Assembly: GCA_020740775.1 (NCBI GenBank)
Contig: JAHEWK010000002.1
Location: forward strand, 2,418,001-2,482,000
Length of the DNA stretch: 64,000 bases
DNA from: Ilyonectria destructans
Lineage: Eukaryota > Ascomycota > Sordariomycetes > Hypocreales > Nectriaceae
Direction: 5' to 3'
The notes beneath the pieces are model-generated. The model had not been told where the DNA came from and searched no databases. It saw only the letters and a program-made list of their open reading frames with translations. Position 1 is the stretch's first letter. Each line of letters starts with the position of its first letter. Positions 30,773 to 41,058 of the stretch are shown piece after piece. The position numbers and the translations under genes were made by a program.

Positions 30773-30789
30773 CGGAGAAATTCTCGGAG
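30773..30789. promoter_or_regulatory. CGG-N9-CGG motif copy 2 (TauD/MFS promoter)
   Basis: CGGAGAAATTCTCGGAG is identical over 17 bases to the copy at 26499. It lies about 280 bases before the dioxygenase start and about 600 bases before the permease start. Confidence 0.55.
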
Positions 30790-31246
30790 ACGCGACGCCA
30801 GACGACGCCAGCAACGTTCGGCGGCGCTATCCCCACAGTCCCAAGCCGCAGGTCACGATCCACACCACGCGGAGCTCGCTGGGTCGAAACAGCCAATACG
30901 AGCACCTCATCTGAGATGATCGAGCCGGGGCTGGACGCCTCGTGGTGGGATTGGGCCAGGGTATGCCAGGCCAGTGGCAGGCCCGTCAAAAGGCTTACTC
31001 GGGTGAGTCGACTCTGGGACGTCTGGCCGGGAGGCCCTGATTCATTCCATCGTCGAGCTGAGCCATATGTACACCGGGGGTATTACCGCACGCGCCGTCG
31101 ACCGAGCAATGAGCCATGGCCAGAATTGGGTTTCATGCCCTTCCATGGCGTGCCCCGTCGTGCCACACCCGTTCTCCGGCTTGCCGGCAAGAACCAGACG
31201 GACCATCTCCCCGGATGGCGAGCTCACCGCGCCAGACCTTGGGGAC

Positions 31247-31253
31247 TATATAT
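31247..31253 (+). promoter_or_regulatory. TATA-like box of the permease gene
   Basis: TATATAT lies about 137 bases upstream of the permease ATG at 31390 in a GC-rich surrounding, so it stands out as a likely core promoter. Confidence 0.5.
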
Positions 31254-31389
31254 CTTGACATCAACTCCCCGAGTTTGAGCTGAGGCCAATGCAGTCGCTG
31301 TCTCATCCTCGTCAGCCTTCTCAATTATTCATCGGTTGAACACCGCTCTTGAGAAAGCATTCAATTGTCAATTGCACTCTTCAGCCACA

Positions 31390-33370
31390 ATGGGCTCTGC
31401 AGACATCGAATCCAGCCTTGCGACGGCGGTGCGGACGTCCTCCGACGTGGACAAGACGTCGGTTGGAGTTGGTCGTACCGAACTTCATTCGGCGCTGCCT
31501 CCTCACGCCTCGTACGAAGGCGCCCACCGATTCGACCCCACTGCCGAATGGACTCCCGAAGAGGAGAGGACCATAGTCCGAAAAACGGATATCCGTCTCC
31601 TCAGCTGGCTCTGCCTGATGGTATGTCCTCTTATGCACGACCCCGCGTCATCTGCATCCCCCGCTGTCGATCAGTTACACTAACAGGGATCGCCAGTTCT
31701 TCGGACTACAACTTGACCGCGGCAATCTCAGCAATGCCCTGGCGGATAACCTACTGGACGACTTGGGCCTTACTACCGATGATTACAACAATGTGCGTCC
31801 TGGAAAAAGTGACAAGACGTCCATTCCGATATCCTAACTATTTTACAGGGAACCACCATCCAGCTCCTCTGTTTCCTGACGGCAGAATTCCCCGTTCAGT
31901 TCCTGACCAAGAGATTCGGATTCAAGAATGTCTTGCCCACGGTATGTACAACAAATTCCGGTGTCCTAAATTGACAGGCATGAACAAATGCTAATATTCC
32001 GGCCCAGCTCATGTGCTGTTGGGGAATTGTTTGTAAGTGGAGCCAGAATCATGACTTCGAAGGTCAAACTCGGGACTAACCAGCTTGTGCAGCTACCTTC
32101 CAGGCCTTCATGAAGGACAGGACCTCATTCTACATCACCCGCGCCTTCATCGGTCTCTTTGAGGGTGGTTTCATCCCCGGTGTCATCCTCATGGCAACCT
32201 ACTTCTACACGTCCAAGGAGCTCTCCATTCGCCTGGCTGCCTTCTGGTCGACCCTAAACATCGCAAGTAAGTAGAAACGTGGTTTCTTGACCTCGAAATA
32301 AACATTTGCTCATACTATTTCCCAGGAGTCATTTCTGCCTTGCTGGCCGCTGGTTTCCTGGAGATGAGAGGTGTTGGTGGCCACCCCGGATGGTTCTGGC
32401 TTCTCCTTCTCGAAGGTCTCCTTACTACCATCATCGGCCTTCTGTCAATGGCATACCTGCCCAGCTCCCCAACCGGAACCAAGTCTCTCATCTGGCGCAA
32501 ATCTTGGTACACCGAGCGAGAGGAGATCATTATGGTCAACCGCATTCTCCGCGACGACCCTGCCAAGGGTCTCACTGCACTCAAGGAACCTGCCACATGG
32601 GCTGATGTCAAGGGTGCCTGGACTGATCCCTCTCTCTGGGGCCTGTACCTGATCGGCCTCATTGCCTACATTCCCGCTACTCCTGTCACGGCCTACTTGA
32701 CTTTGACCCTGAAGCGAGTCGGAAAGTTCAGCACTCTCGCCAGTAATCTCCTCACCGCGCCGGCTGCTGCTCTGCAAATCATCACCATGTTAAGCTTGGC
32801 GTACAGCTCCGAGTACTTCAACGAGCGCTCTTTCCACTGCCTCTTTGGAGAAATTTGGTCGATCCCTTTGTTCACGGCGCTGCTCACAATCCCCGACGAA
32901 GGCCGCGAATGGGGCAGGTTCTCCATCATCACTCTCATCTCTGGTTACCCTTACTTCCACCCTCTCGTCAGTTCTTGGATCTCGGAGAACTCATTCGATG
33001 TCAAGAAGCGAGCGATTGCTGCTGCGACTTACAACGTCATTGTGCAAATGTATGTACAAATATTGTATCCGACATCCATCATGATGTGTCATTTGCTAAC
33101 TTGCTGTATAGGGGAAGCGTTGTTGGTAACCAGATCTACCGAAAATGGGACGCACCGTATTACAAGACCGGCAACAAAGTGTGCATCTCAATCCTTTCTC
33201 TCGCCATTGTTGTCTTCCTTGGCCAGCGCCAGTGGATCATCCGACTGAACAAGAAGAAGGAGGAGGAGTGGAGCAAGTTGACGCCGGAGCAGAAGGTTGA
33301 GTACCAGACCGACACGGTGGCCCGGGAGAAGGATGGCAACAAGCGACTTGACTTCCGCTTTGCCTACTAA
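31390..33370 (+). CDS. MFS permease, anion:cation symporter (Dal5/allantoate) family
   Basis: Seven exons give 533 residues: 31390-31620, 31697-31792, 31849-31941, 32008-32032, 32093-32266, 32326-33049 and 33112-33370. All introns are GT-AG and phase-consistent; exon 4 is only 25 bases. Family landmarks are the cytoplasmic N-terminus with DIRLLSWLC, LDRGNLSNAL in helix 1, PVQFLTKRFGFKNVLP, the RAFIGLFEGGFIPG helix, the long central loop with WYTEREEIIMVNRILRDDP, and the C-terminal NQIYRKWDAPYYKTGN. The ACS family carries small carboxylates, vitamins, allantoate or cysteine across the plasma membrane. Head-to-head placement with a TauD-type oxygenase suggests uptake of its substrate, perhaps a sulfonate or sulfur compound, as with the neighbouring YCT1 and JLP1 genes of yeast. 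Confidence 0.92.
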
Positions 33371-34171
33371 GCGCAAACGCATGTCTTGGTCTTGGTTTAG
33401 TTGGCAATACATACCTGCCGAGGTTCTCTAATCGGCGACTGTCAAAGAATACCCTTCATCGTCACACATCGTTTATAGCCCTAATCGTACATAGCCCGTG
33501 GTGGGCCCCTCTCCTGAATGTTCATATTTTGTTCCAAGACGCCCATGTCCGTGATGACTATACGCTTAACCAAATACCTTTCATAAAAAGAAACTGTAGC
33601 ATGTAAATTCGCATGGCCATGGGGTGTTTGCTGTTTGCTGTTTGCACTTTTTACACACATTGTCCAACGTGTGACCCGACCCAGGCGCCCATTAATCAAG
33701 GTGTACAGAGCGAGTAATAATGCCACCATGCAGTAGCAAACACGAGCGGACGTTACCCAGCTTTCTATCGAGATGTCTTGTGTCGCATCAACCGGTCAGA
33801 GCAGCCTTATGACATCTTGCTGGCCTTACTGCCCTTCCTCCTCTTTCATTGCGACTGGCCATTTTCGCCCAAATGAGACTTTCCGGATGGTACCCGGGGG
33901 CCGTAGCATAAGAGAAAGAGACACGCTCCACGAATGGTTGATGCAGACTTAGCGACCGAAGACGTAGCTATAGGTTAATCCGCTGTTCCGTTCCTCCCGT
34001 GATGTCTCACGCGACCGCATCGTCTAACGGTTCCTTCGCGGCACCACATTAACTGCGGCTGTTGTAGAACGTTGCTCACTCACGGTATGCCGAAAATTCT
34101 TCGAAAAGCGCCAAGCATTACTTCTTCCCTCAGCTACTCGATTTTGTTTCTAAAGCCGCGTTCTTGTCGCC
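33371..34171. other. Non-coding spacer
   Basis: This spacer holds the 3' region of the permease gene and upstream remnants of the phosphotransferase relic. No other gene, RNA or repeat is recognised. Confidence 0.5.
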
Positions 34172-34880
34172 ATGCGGAAGATATCCTCGCTCAAAACCCA
34201 GTTTGGCGAGATAGAGGAGACAAACGGTGATGATGAATGCAGGGCCTGGCTAAATAGTCCGTTACCAAAAGACCGCTGACTTATAATATGAATGAGTTGG
34301 CGACTGTCGCAGGCTATCCAAATGGCCTCTTTCCAACCTCAACCTTCGACCGTGCTAGCGACTACCTCAAGTCAGTTGTGCATGAGCATCTGGCCCACCT
34401 TTGGACTCAGCGCAACCTCGCAGATGACTCGGAAATTGCACAGGCGCGGTTTATTGCCCGGCATCGTTTTGTCCAGCTTATCCCAAAGTACTGCATCGAC
34501 GACGCTAGGCCATTTATACCATTCTGCGACGACCTGCGGCCTTCTAACATGCTTGTTCACCCAGAGACACTTCAAATCACAGCTGTGCTCGATGTTGAGT
34601 TTACAAACGCCATGCCAGCACAGTTCACGTACGACCCGCCTTGGTGGCTATTGTTGGCTGGCCCAGAAGTGTGGCTTGATCGTGGTTCCATAGACGAATT
34701 TCGGGACCGTTATGAGCCCAGAATGGAGCAGTTCCTGCAGGCGGTAGAACTAGTGGAAGGCATATCAGTCCCGGAGGGGCAATAACTCACTGAACCACGT
34801 CTCTCTACTCGGATGCGTGACTCGTGGAGGTCTGGTCGCGAGCGAGAGAAGACATTTCTGTGTTCTTGCAGACAAGGTGT
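34172..34880 (+). pseudogene. Second phosphotransferase-like relic, frameshifted
   Basis: A first frame from 34172 (MRKISSLKTQFGEIEETNGDDE, stopping at 34279) and a second from 34288 to 34785 join near KDR/RPLTYNMNELA if a small frame change at about 34270 is allowed. The second frame then shows a typical fungal APH-like C-lobe: ASDYLKSVVHEHLAHLWTQRN, the catalytic DDLRPSNMLVHP (Asp and Asn present) and AVLDVEFTNAMPAQF with the DxE-type metal site. After the stop at 34785 another frame still shows TRMRDSW, typical of the family's next helix. The N-lobe is missing. This is a broken gene, of a different subgroup from the relic at 22802. Confidence 0.65.
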
Positions 34881-35390
34881 CCAGAAGTTCACATTGCCTG
34901 TATATTACAGTGGAACAGTCCCTAGACCCGCTATAATGAATTAAGTTTTAAGGGACCCAATGCTAAAAGGTTATCAATTCTAGTGGCTGCCCGACGACCT
35001 CGGCTCGCTCTCCACCCCCACGGTGACACGCACGAACCAGCCCAAAACCGGGCGACGGAAGCGCAAATTCTCGGTCAGTTTATCCAGACTCGGGCGGACG
35101 CCGCGAGTCATCCATCGCTTGAGAAAACTCAATTCGAAAGAGAACTAGCCTGGGCCTTCGGGTCTGATTCTCGTATTCCTCGCATCATTATTTCTCCGCC
35201 CTTTACACGGACCTACGAATGGTTTCGTCCTGCCTAGGCTGGGTAGCGTCTGGCAGCTTGCTTGTGATGCAGCCAGCTAGCCTCAAACATATCGAAAACT
35301 GCTCACTCATCCGGCGCTCATCTTTAACTTATCTTTGCTCATACATCACTACAACCTCCATCTTCCACATCATCTCCATCTAATCCAATC
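34881..35390. other. Spacer before the DUF1304 gene
   Basis: No gene is supported. An 84-codon frame at 34983-35237 has no family character. The last 60 bases are a pyrimidine-rich leader typical of a fungal transcription start. Confidence 0.5.
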
Positions 35391-35756
35391 ATGGGCTTTC
35401 TCGGACAAATCGCCAGCGGCGGCGTCGGCGCCCTGCACACCTACATCCTGGTCCTCGAGATGTTCCTCTGGACGACTCCCCGCGGCCGCAAAGCCTTCAA
35501 GCTGACGCCCGAATTCGCCGAGAAGACCAAGACGCTGGCCGCCAACCAGGGTCTCTACAACGGCTTCCTCGCGGCCGGCCTCCTCTGGGGCCTGGTCCAC
35601 CCCAATCCCGAGTTTGCGTCGCAGATCCAGGTCTTCTTCCTCGGCTGCGTCCAGGTTGCCGGTCTCTATGGCGGCCTAACGGTTGGTCCTCGCATCATGC
35701 TCATCCAGACTGTCCCTGCCGCCATCGCCACTGGCCTCGTTCTCATGGGTCTTTAA
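35391..35756 (+). CDS. DUF1304 family membrane protein
   Basis: A 121-residue intronless protein with four predicted membrane segments: about residues 8-30 (VGALHTYILVLEMFLW), 53-71 (YNGFLAAGLLWGLVH), 78-97 (IQVFFLGCVQVAGLYGGL) and 103-120 (MLIQTVPAAIATGLVLM). It matches the small DUF1304 family shared by bacteria and fungi in length and in the EMFLW and NQGLYNGFLAAGL signatures. The biochemical function is unknown. A CT-rich leader precedes the ATG. It is tail to tail with the F-box gene on the minus strand. Confidence 0.88.
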   Translation: MGFLGQIASGGVGALHTYILVLEMFLWTTPRGRKAFKLTPEFAEKTKTLAANQGLYNGFLAAGLLWGLVHPNPEFASQIQVFFLGCVQVAGLYGGLTVGPRIMLIQTVPAAIATGLVLMGL

Positions 35757-35969
35757 ATATTTCGACGTCTGGTTCTAGAGGCGGTTCAAGCTGTGGGAGC
35801 GGGTTCACGGAATCGGAGCAATTGAGCCTCACTGAGCAAGAAGCGGTTACGTGTAATGTCTACTCTATCGAGGCAAATGCTTTTCCTAGACTCAATCTAA
35901 ATCCTTCCGGACGGGACACCATTTTGTTGCGAAGAAGCCATAAATCATATCAGTTACCATCGCACCATC

Positions 35970-38817
35970 TCATTCCAATTCCATCTCCTCGAAGCCCTCC
36001 GTGACCACCTCGCGATTGCGCAGGGCCTGGATCCCACAGATGGTCGTGTCGAACCGCACCCCGTCGCCAATAGCAGAAGTCATGCAAACAACAAACCCAG
36101 ATGCGCCCCCATGTGAAAAGAAGATCTCGGAACCCATGTCTCCCGGCGCGACAGATCCCCATCTCATACTTACCAGCCCGTTCTCCGCCGTCATCTGAAT
36201 CGCCTTGACATAGTCACGCTCATTCCACCAGACGCGCAATGTTCTCAATTTGGACCCTCCCAAATGCCATGTGTCTTGCCCATATTCTCCCCGGTCAGGC
36301 CTGCCCCGACATCCGTCCGGTGTCCATCTGTCCGGAACCAATGGGAATGCTCTTGGACCAAGAGTGATCTCTTGTCCGTCCGCGTACTTGAAGACCATGG
36401 AAACGATTGGCATCTTGGGGTAAGCACCCCATTGATACAGAATCACCCCGACGCTGTCCAGAGGTTTTTCGCAGTTCAGCCAGGATAGAGAGGGGATCCG
36501 ATCTGGTTTCGGAATGTTGTCCCCATAGTCGGGCGCCCAGCCGTAGGCCGGTCCAACACGACGTTTCGATTCCGGTAGTTCCTCTGGCTCCCAATACAGT
36601 ACGTTTCCATCCCACAGACTATCTTCCTCTGTACTCGGCTCACATTCGGGGTCAGGAACGAAAAGAGGGTGAATATGATCCGCAGTAAATACGTCGCTCC
36701 AACGACAAAAAAAGCCAACCAATGCGCAGCCCTGCGGCCTCACCGATTCCGAATGCTTGTGGATTATCTTCATTTCCGTTGGCCATCCGATGACTAACTG
36801 ACGCCCGTTATTTGTGACGAAGCGTATGCCTGGTGATATGCCGCCAGTCTGCCAAGATAGAAAGATGATTCGTTCACCTCCCCGCCCGTCGATCGTCATG
36901 GACTTCAAGGCACTGCCCCTCGACCCAATGCCTCTGGACGTACCATCGGCATAGTTGACTTGGAACCTTCGCAAACCGATATCGGCAGATATGGCAACGA
37001 TGTTTGCGAGCTGCTCTTCGGAGTCTCCAAAGAAGAACATCTCCATGGGGCGAAGATCCATGCTCCGGTGCCATGCTGTAGGCGTTGACACGTAGCTTTC
37101 AGCCTCGGGCGGCGGAAGTCGGTTCTTCCACAGGCATTGGGTGGCCAGTTCACTGAAGGGGCCATATAGTTTGCCCAGAAGACGATCGTGTGCCAACTCC
37201 GGCGCTTTGTAAATTGGCTGTTGCAGAATAGCCAGGTTTTCCAAGACGCCCGTGTCCGCCGAGATGCGAAGGAAGAAGCCAACAACGAAGTGGTCGGGGT
37301 ACACGTGTATGAGGCGGTGATCTCCCTCAGACTGGCCATGTTGGACTGGGGCATGGGCGGTATAGAGACTCTTAAGCCCGACGATTCTGCGACTGGCAGG
37401 TCTCCCACGCGTGCTACTACCTTGAGTAGTCACGACGAAGCCAGTCAGCCAATCGTTGACTGGAATCCGCAGTAGTTCTTGGCGACGGAGTGACCCCACA
37501 GGCTCCGGGGAGTCCCCGACGACACCTAGCCCTACAAGATCCCCAGAGTTTGACCAAGTAACCGAGAAGACTGGCTCCTTGTGATGCAACTCAGTGTAGC
37601 TGTCGATGAGGCTCACAGTCACTGAAGTTGTTGCCCGAGGTTCCGGGAGGATCAATCGCGGCATGAGCGATGATATGGCGTCAAGTACCGTGTCCGGGGG
37701 TGCTGTTCCACCCCTATGTTGTTCTTCCAGGAGAGAAAGATAGTCTGTGGCGATGCCATGGCACAGACTCCATACCCGCTTTCTATTCGCAAGCGTATTG
37801 TACCTGCGAGGGTGGTTGAGGGTGCTATTCTGTTGCAGCTCCGTGTACATGGCCTTCCAGTCGGCAAGATAACTCGGGCCATCATCTTCAAGCACGGGAA
37901 AGTCGTAGATCCAGGGCATGTCGTTTCGAATCATTTTCTTCCAGAAGCCGTTCTTCAGAACAACTCGGGCGACTGGCCTGGAGGCAGCTCTCAAATTGCA
38001 AGCCGAGCGCCCATCGAGGTTCTCCATGACTCGAAGGAGGAGTTCGGGTGCCAACTTAGAAAAGACGTCGGGGGACCCGGTGACTTCCTTCATGGGTATG
38101 GCGCTTGGGAGTGGCTGTGCCGAAGGTGGTCGGGTCAAGGAACGGTAATGGATCTCGACTTGCGGAGTCGAGTCAGGCGACGCTTCAAAGGTGTCAAAGC
38201 CGTCGACGTGGGGTTGTCTTGCCCACAGTTCCATGTACTCTCGGATGGGTCCGTAGTCCATCTGCAATGAGTTCGAGCGTACAGTCCCGAATCGAAGGCG
38301 TGACTTGAAGACCTTGTTGAGCACCTCCAGGTCGATAGGACGGTCCGCCAGGACCTTGGTCAAGACCTCGAAGCAAGCTGCGTGGACTGGGACGAACAGC
38401 TGCTGCGTCTTGGACCAACAATACCTAATCGAGCGGGAAGGTGTTAGAAGGTGCATTCAGTGTAAGACGGATGGAGCTTTCTCACGTTGTAAATATGCAT
38501 TCCTCGAAGCCGGGGAACCGGGGATCATCGCCAGGTTCGACGATGAAGTCCTTATATTCCAGGGCTCTCGCGCGGCCAGAGAAGAAGACCCTATAAACAA
38601 GTCAGTGTATGTCCATGATGAAGGAGTCAGGCAGGACGGCTTACTTGTTGGAACAGGGCGAGTTGACGTTTTCCCCGATGATCCTCACGTCGCCAGACCA
38701 CGAGGTATTGCTGCCGGGGGGGTCCTCCAGGTTGATGTTCCCATGGTCGTGGTTGAGGTGTTGGGGATCTCGGGCGAGGGCACCGCACAGGGCGCAAAAA
38801 GCATAGTACGAGCCCAT
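35970..38817 (-). CDS. Large F-box protein
   Basis: Three exons, 38645-38817, 38486-38590 and 35970-38424, give about 910 residues. Joins are GTAAGC..TATAG and GTGAGA..TTAG and restore CSNKVFFSGRARALEYKDF and IFTTYCWSKTQQ. The N-terminus, MGSYYAFCALCGALA, has a CxxC of the kind seen at the start of many Sordariomycete F-box proteins. The F-box itself lies near residue 230 (DVFSKLAPELLLRVMENLDGRSACNLRAASR). The long C-terminal half has repeated beta-type segments around Trp and Gly (FHGGASGFVV, SLSWLNCEKPLDSVGV) and may form a lectin- or SPRY-like binding module; this is unassigned. Such proteins usually act as SCF ubiquitin-ligase substrate adaptors. It is divergent from the F-box/ankyrin gene at 39211. 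Confidence 0.8.
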
Positions 38818-39210
38818 AGCAACGTACGAAAGTCGGCTCAAGTTTGGTTTGTCTCTGGAGTTTGTCTCTGGAATCAGGAATGAAGAGATTGAAAGGAAGA
38901 GAAGAGAAGGACACCGCCAGAGAGGGGGGAGCAGCGTAATATACCGCCCACCGCCACCCCGCACATGCCTGTCAGAGACATCTGCCTGCAAGGTGAGGCT
39001 GGAGGCGCACTTGGCTGGATGAGATTCTTCCGTTTTGTGTGTTTGCGGCTTGGCTCATATGCAGGCCGGAGCTGCTTGGTTGAGAGAATAGGTGGCTTGG
39101 ATCAGGTCCAATAAGGGCATGCCTTTCTCGAAAAAGCAATCACGGATACGGAAACTCCAAGTTTCGGTGTGTTTCCATCCGTTCTCCTGCCATCCGAGTC
39201 CATCATCAAT
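38818..39210. other. Shared divergent promoter of two F-box genes
   Basis: This head-to-head spacer of 393 bases separates the minus-strand F-box gene from the plus-strand F-box/ankyrin gene. No open frame of its own. Confidence 0.55.
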
Positions 39211-40737
39211 ATGCCGCTTGCTCGCCTCCCGTCAGAGCTCCTCGCCATTATTGGCCAGTTCTGCAGCCGCTCGGAGCAGAACGAGCTCACTCGAGTCAAT
39301 CATCAGTTCCACAACGTCTTTAATCCCGTCCTCTACCGCCAAAATCTTCTCCGTGATGCCCCAGCCGAGTCTTGCACCTTTTGGGCTGCTCGGAACGGCC
39401 GCCTGGACACGCTGAAGCTCGCAGTCGCCCACGGCGCCGACATCAACGACAACGGCATCAGAAACGAGGACGACTGGACGAGGGCATCACCGAGCCCTCA
39501 CTTCGACCCCAGACCGGTTTTTGCCTCCCCATTGCATCTCGCAATATATCACCGCCGCCCGGACATCATTGCCTGGCTTCTCGACAATGACGCCGATTTC
39601 AATACGCCATCGAGGAATGTGTGCCTCTGTTACGCATCATCTGCCAATGGCATCTTTTGCGCGTATCCCCTCCATACGGCCATATGCAGTGGCGATGAAT
39701 CCACCGTCCGGCTCCTCCTAAGTCGAGGAGCAATCATGTCGACCAGTACAGTGTCGGCGCTTTTCTGCGGCATCCGCAACGGCTGCCTCCCCGTTGTCGA
39801 TGCCTTTATCCAGAAGCCAGACTTTGATCCGAACGAGGAAATACAAGGAATGACAGCGCTTCACCATGCCGCCCTGTGTAGAGAGGGCCACGTCGCTGAA
39901 GAGGTAGTTCACCGGCTGGTTGATCGAGGTGTACCCGTCGACGCGGTATCAAACGACCTTCCCCCTCTCGCTGTCGCCGTCTCTCGTCGACACTTCAACG
40001 TCGTACTCGCACTCATCGATCGTGGCGCCGATACCTCTCCGCTTTTTTCCATCGACATTGACGCCAGTGCGCTGCATTGGTTTCTCAAATACGATTACTT
40101 GGGTCCTCGGGTTCCAACCCTCAGCCGTTACACAAGAGAGGAGCGTGGACGAAAGATACGGGAGAGCGAAGAGGGCCGCGCAGGGGTAGTGTCGAGATTG
40201 ATCGCCCTTGGTGCAGATCTGGAAGTAAAGGGCGATCCCCAGAGGTTCCACGGCACGCCCCTGTACTATGCTGCGGCATATGCAATAGATCCCAATTGTG
40301 TTCAGATCCTGCTCGATGCTGGGGCTCGAGTCGACGCGACAGTTGACTACGAAGTCCACCGTGGATTCCCCAATGAAGAAAGACATACCCATACGATACT
40401 CTATGGTATCCTCCGCGTCATCTTTGCGCCATCTATCATACCGAGAAGAGGGAGAGATTTCCAAAGATCCAAGGACGCCATACGTCTATTGCTTCAACAC
40501 GGCGCACGCTTGGATTCCCTTGGTGGAGAGGAGTCAGCTTTGCAGCTCGCATGCCGAACTCGGGAATTTCACGACACTGGGGTACTAGAGCGTGTACTCA
40601 ACAATTCTTCTGCCATAAATACTTCATTGGAGCACATAGAAGAGGTTTTGCGGGCGTGCGGGACTGGTGATCAATACGTGGCCACTCTCCTCACCCAGAT
40701 GCACGAAAGGGTGCGCAAGGCCACGGTCGCTCAGTAA
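39211..40737 (+). CDS. F-box plus ankyrin-repeat protein
   Basis: A 508-residue intronless protein when started at the ATG at 39211, where an F-box-like segment begins at once (MPLARLPSELLAIIGQFCSRSEQNELTRVNHQFHNVFNPVLYR). At least seven ankyrin repeats follow, recognised by ARNGRLDTLKLAVAHGADIND, SPLHLAIYHRRPDIIAWLLDNDADFN, YPLHTAICSGDESTVRLLLSRGA, MTALHHAALCREG and ALIDRGADTSPL. An insertion of about 35 charged residues lies around RYTREERGRKIRESEEGR. The F-box/ankyrin combination is common in Sordariomycetes and probably forms an SCF adaptor with an ankyrin recognition surface. The partner is unknown. Confidence 0.85.
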   Translation: MPLARLPSELLAIIGQFCSRSEQNELTRVNHQFHNVFNPVLYRQNLLRDAPAESCTFWAARNGRLDTLKLAVAHGADINDNGIRNEDDWTRASPSPHFDPRPVFASPLHLAIYHRRPDIIAWLLDNDADFNTPSRNVCLCYASSANGIFCAYPLHTAICSGDESTVRLLLSRGAIMSTSTVSALFCGIRNGCLPVVDAFIQKPDFDPNEEIQGMTALHHAALCREGHVAEEVVHRLVDRGVPVDAVSNDLPPLAVAVSRRHFNVVLALIDRGADTSPLFSIDIDASALHWFLKYDYLGPRVPTLSRYTREERGRKIRESEEGRAGVVSRLIALGADLEVKGDPQRFHGTPLYYAAAYAIDPNCVQILLDAGARVDATVDYEVHRGFPNEERHTHTILYGILRVIFAPSIIPRRGRDFQRSKDAIRLLLQHGARLDSLGGEESALQLACRTREFHDTGVLERVLNNSSAINTSLEHIEEVLRACGTGDQYVATLLTQMHERVRKATVAQ

Positions 40738-41058
40738 TTAGGCAGTGTGTGCAGTAGGGCAAATGCCCAGCCAGTCGCACATTAGACAAGATCGGCAAAA
40801 GAGGAGGTGGGAGATAACGAAGGGGAAGGGAATGGATTAAATGCGAAACCCATGCAGGTAGTACAAATTTTGCAGGAGTCACAGTGGCGTTTTCGCTGTC
40901 GCATGCAAACATGGTCCCTTCGACCTCATTCGAGATCATCAAATTACCATGTCAGCCAAAGGATTCGTCAAATTTTCTCAATATTGTCATTTAAAATAAA
41001 AACTAAACTCGCTATATCGACGCTCGCCTCAAACACACAAAGTCGTAACTCATTCATA
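40738..41058. other. Spacer between convergent ankyrin and PKS genes
   Basis: This spacer is tail to tail and contains only 3' regions. No gene is recognised. Confidence 0.55.

Larger units (their letters stand above)
30496..31389. other. Shared divergent promoter of TauD-type and permease genes
   Basis: This 894-base head-to-head spacer contains the second copy of the 17-base CGG motif, a TATA-like element on the permease side and one CTCCCCGAG at 31265. No credible gene is present. Confidence 0.6.

Noticed and set aside
2290..40790. Shared 14-mer GCACATTAGACAAG at about 2291 and 40777
   Set aside because: Several 14-mer coincidences are expected by chance in 64 kb, and the flanks do not match.
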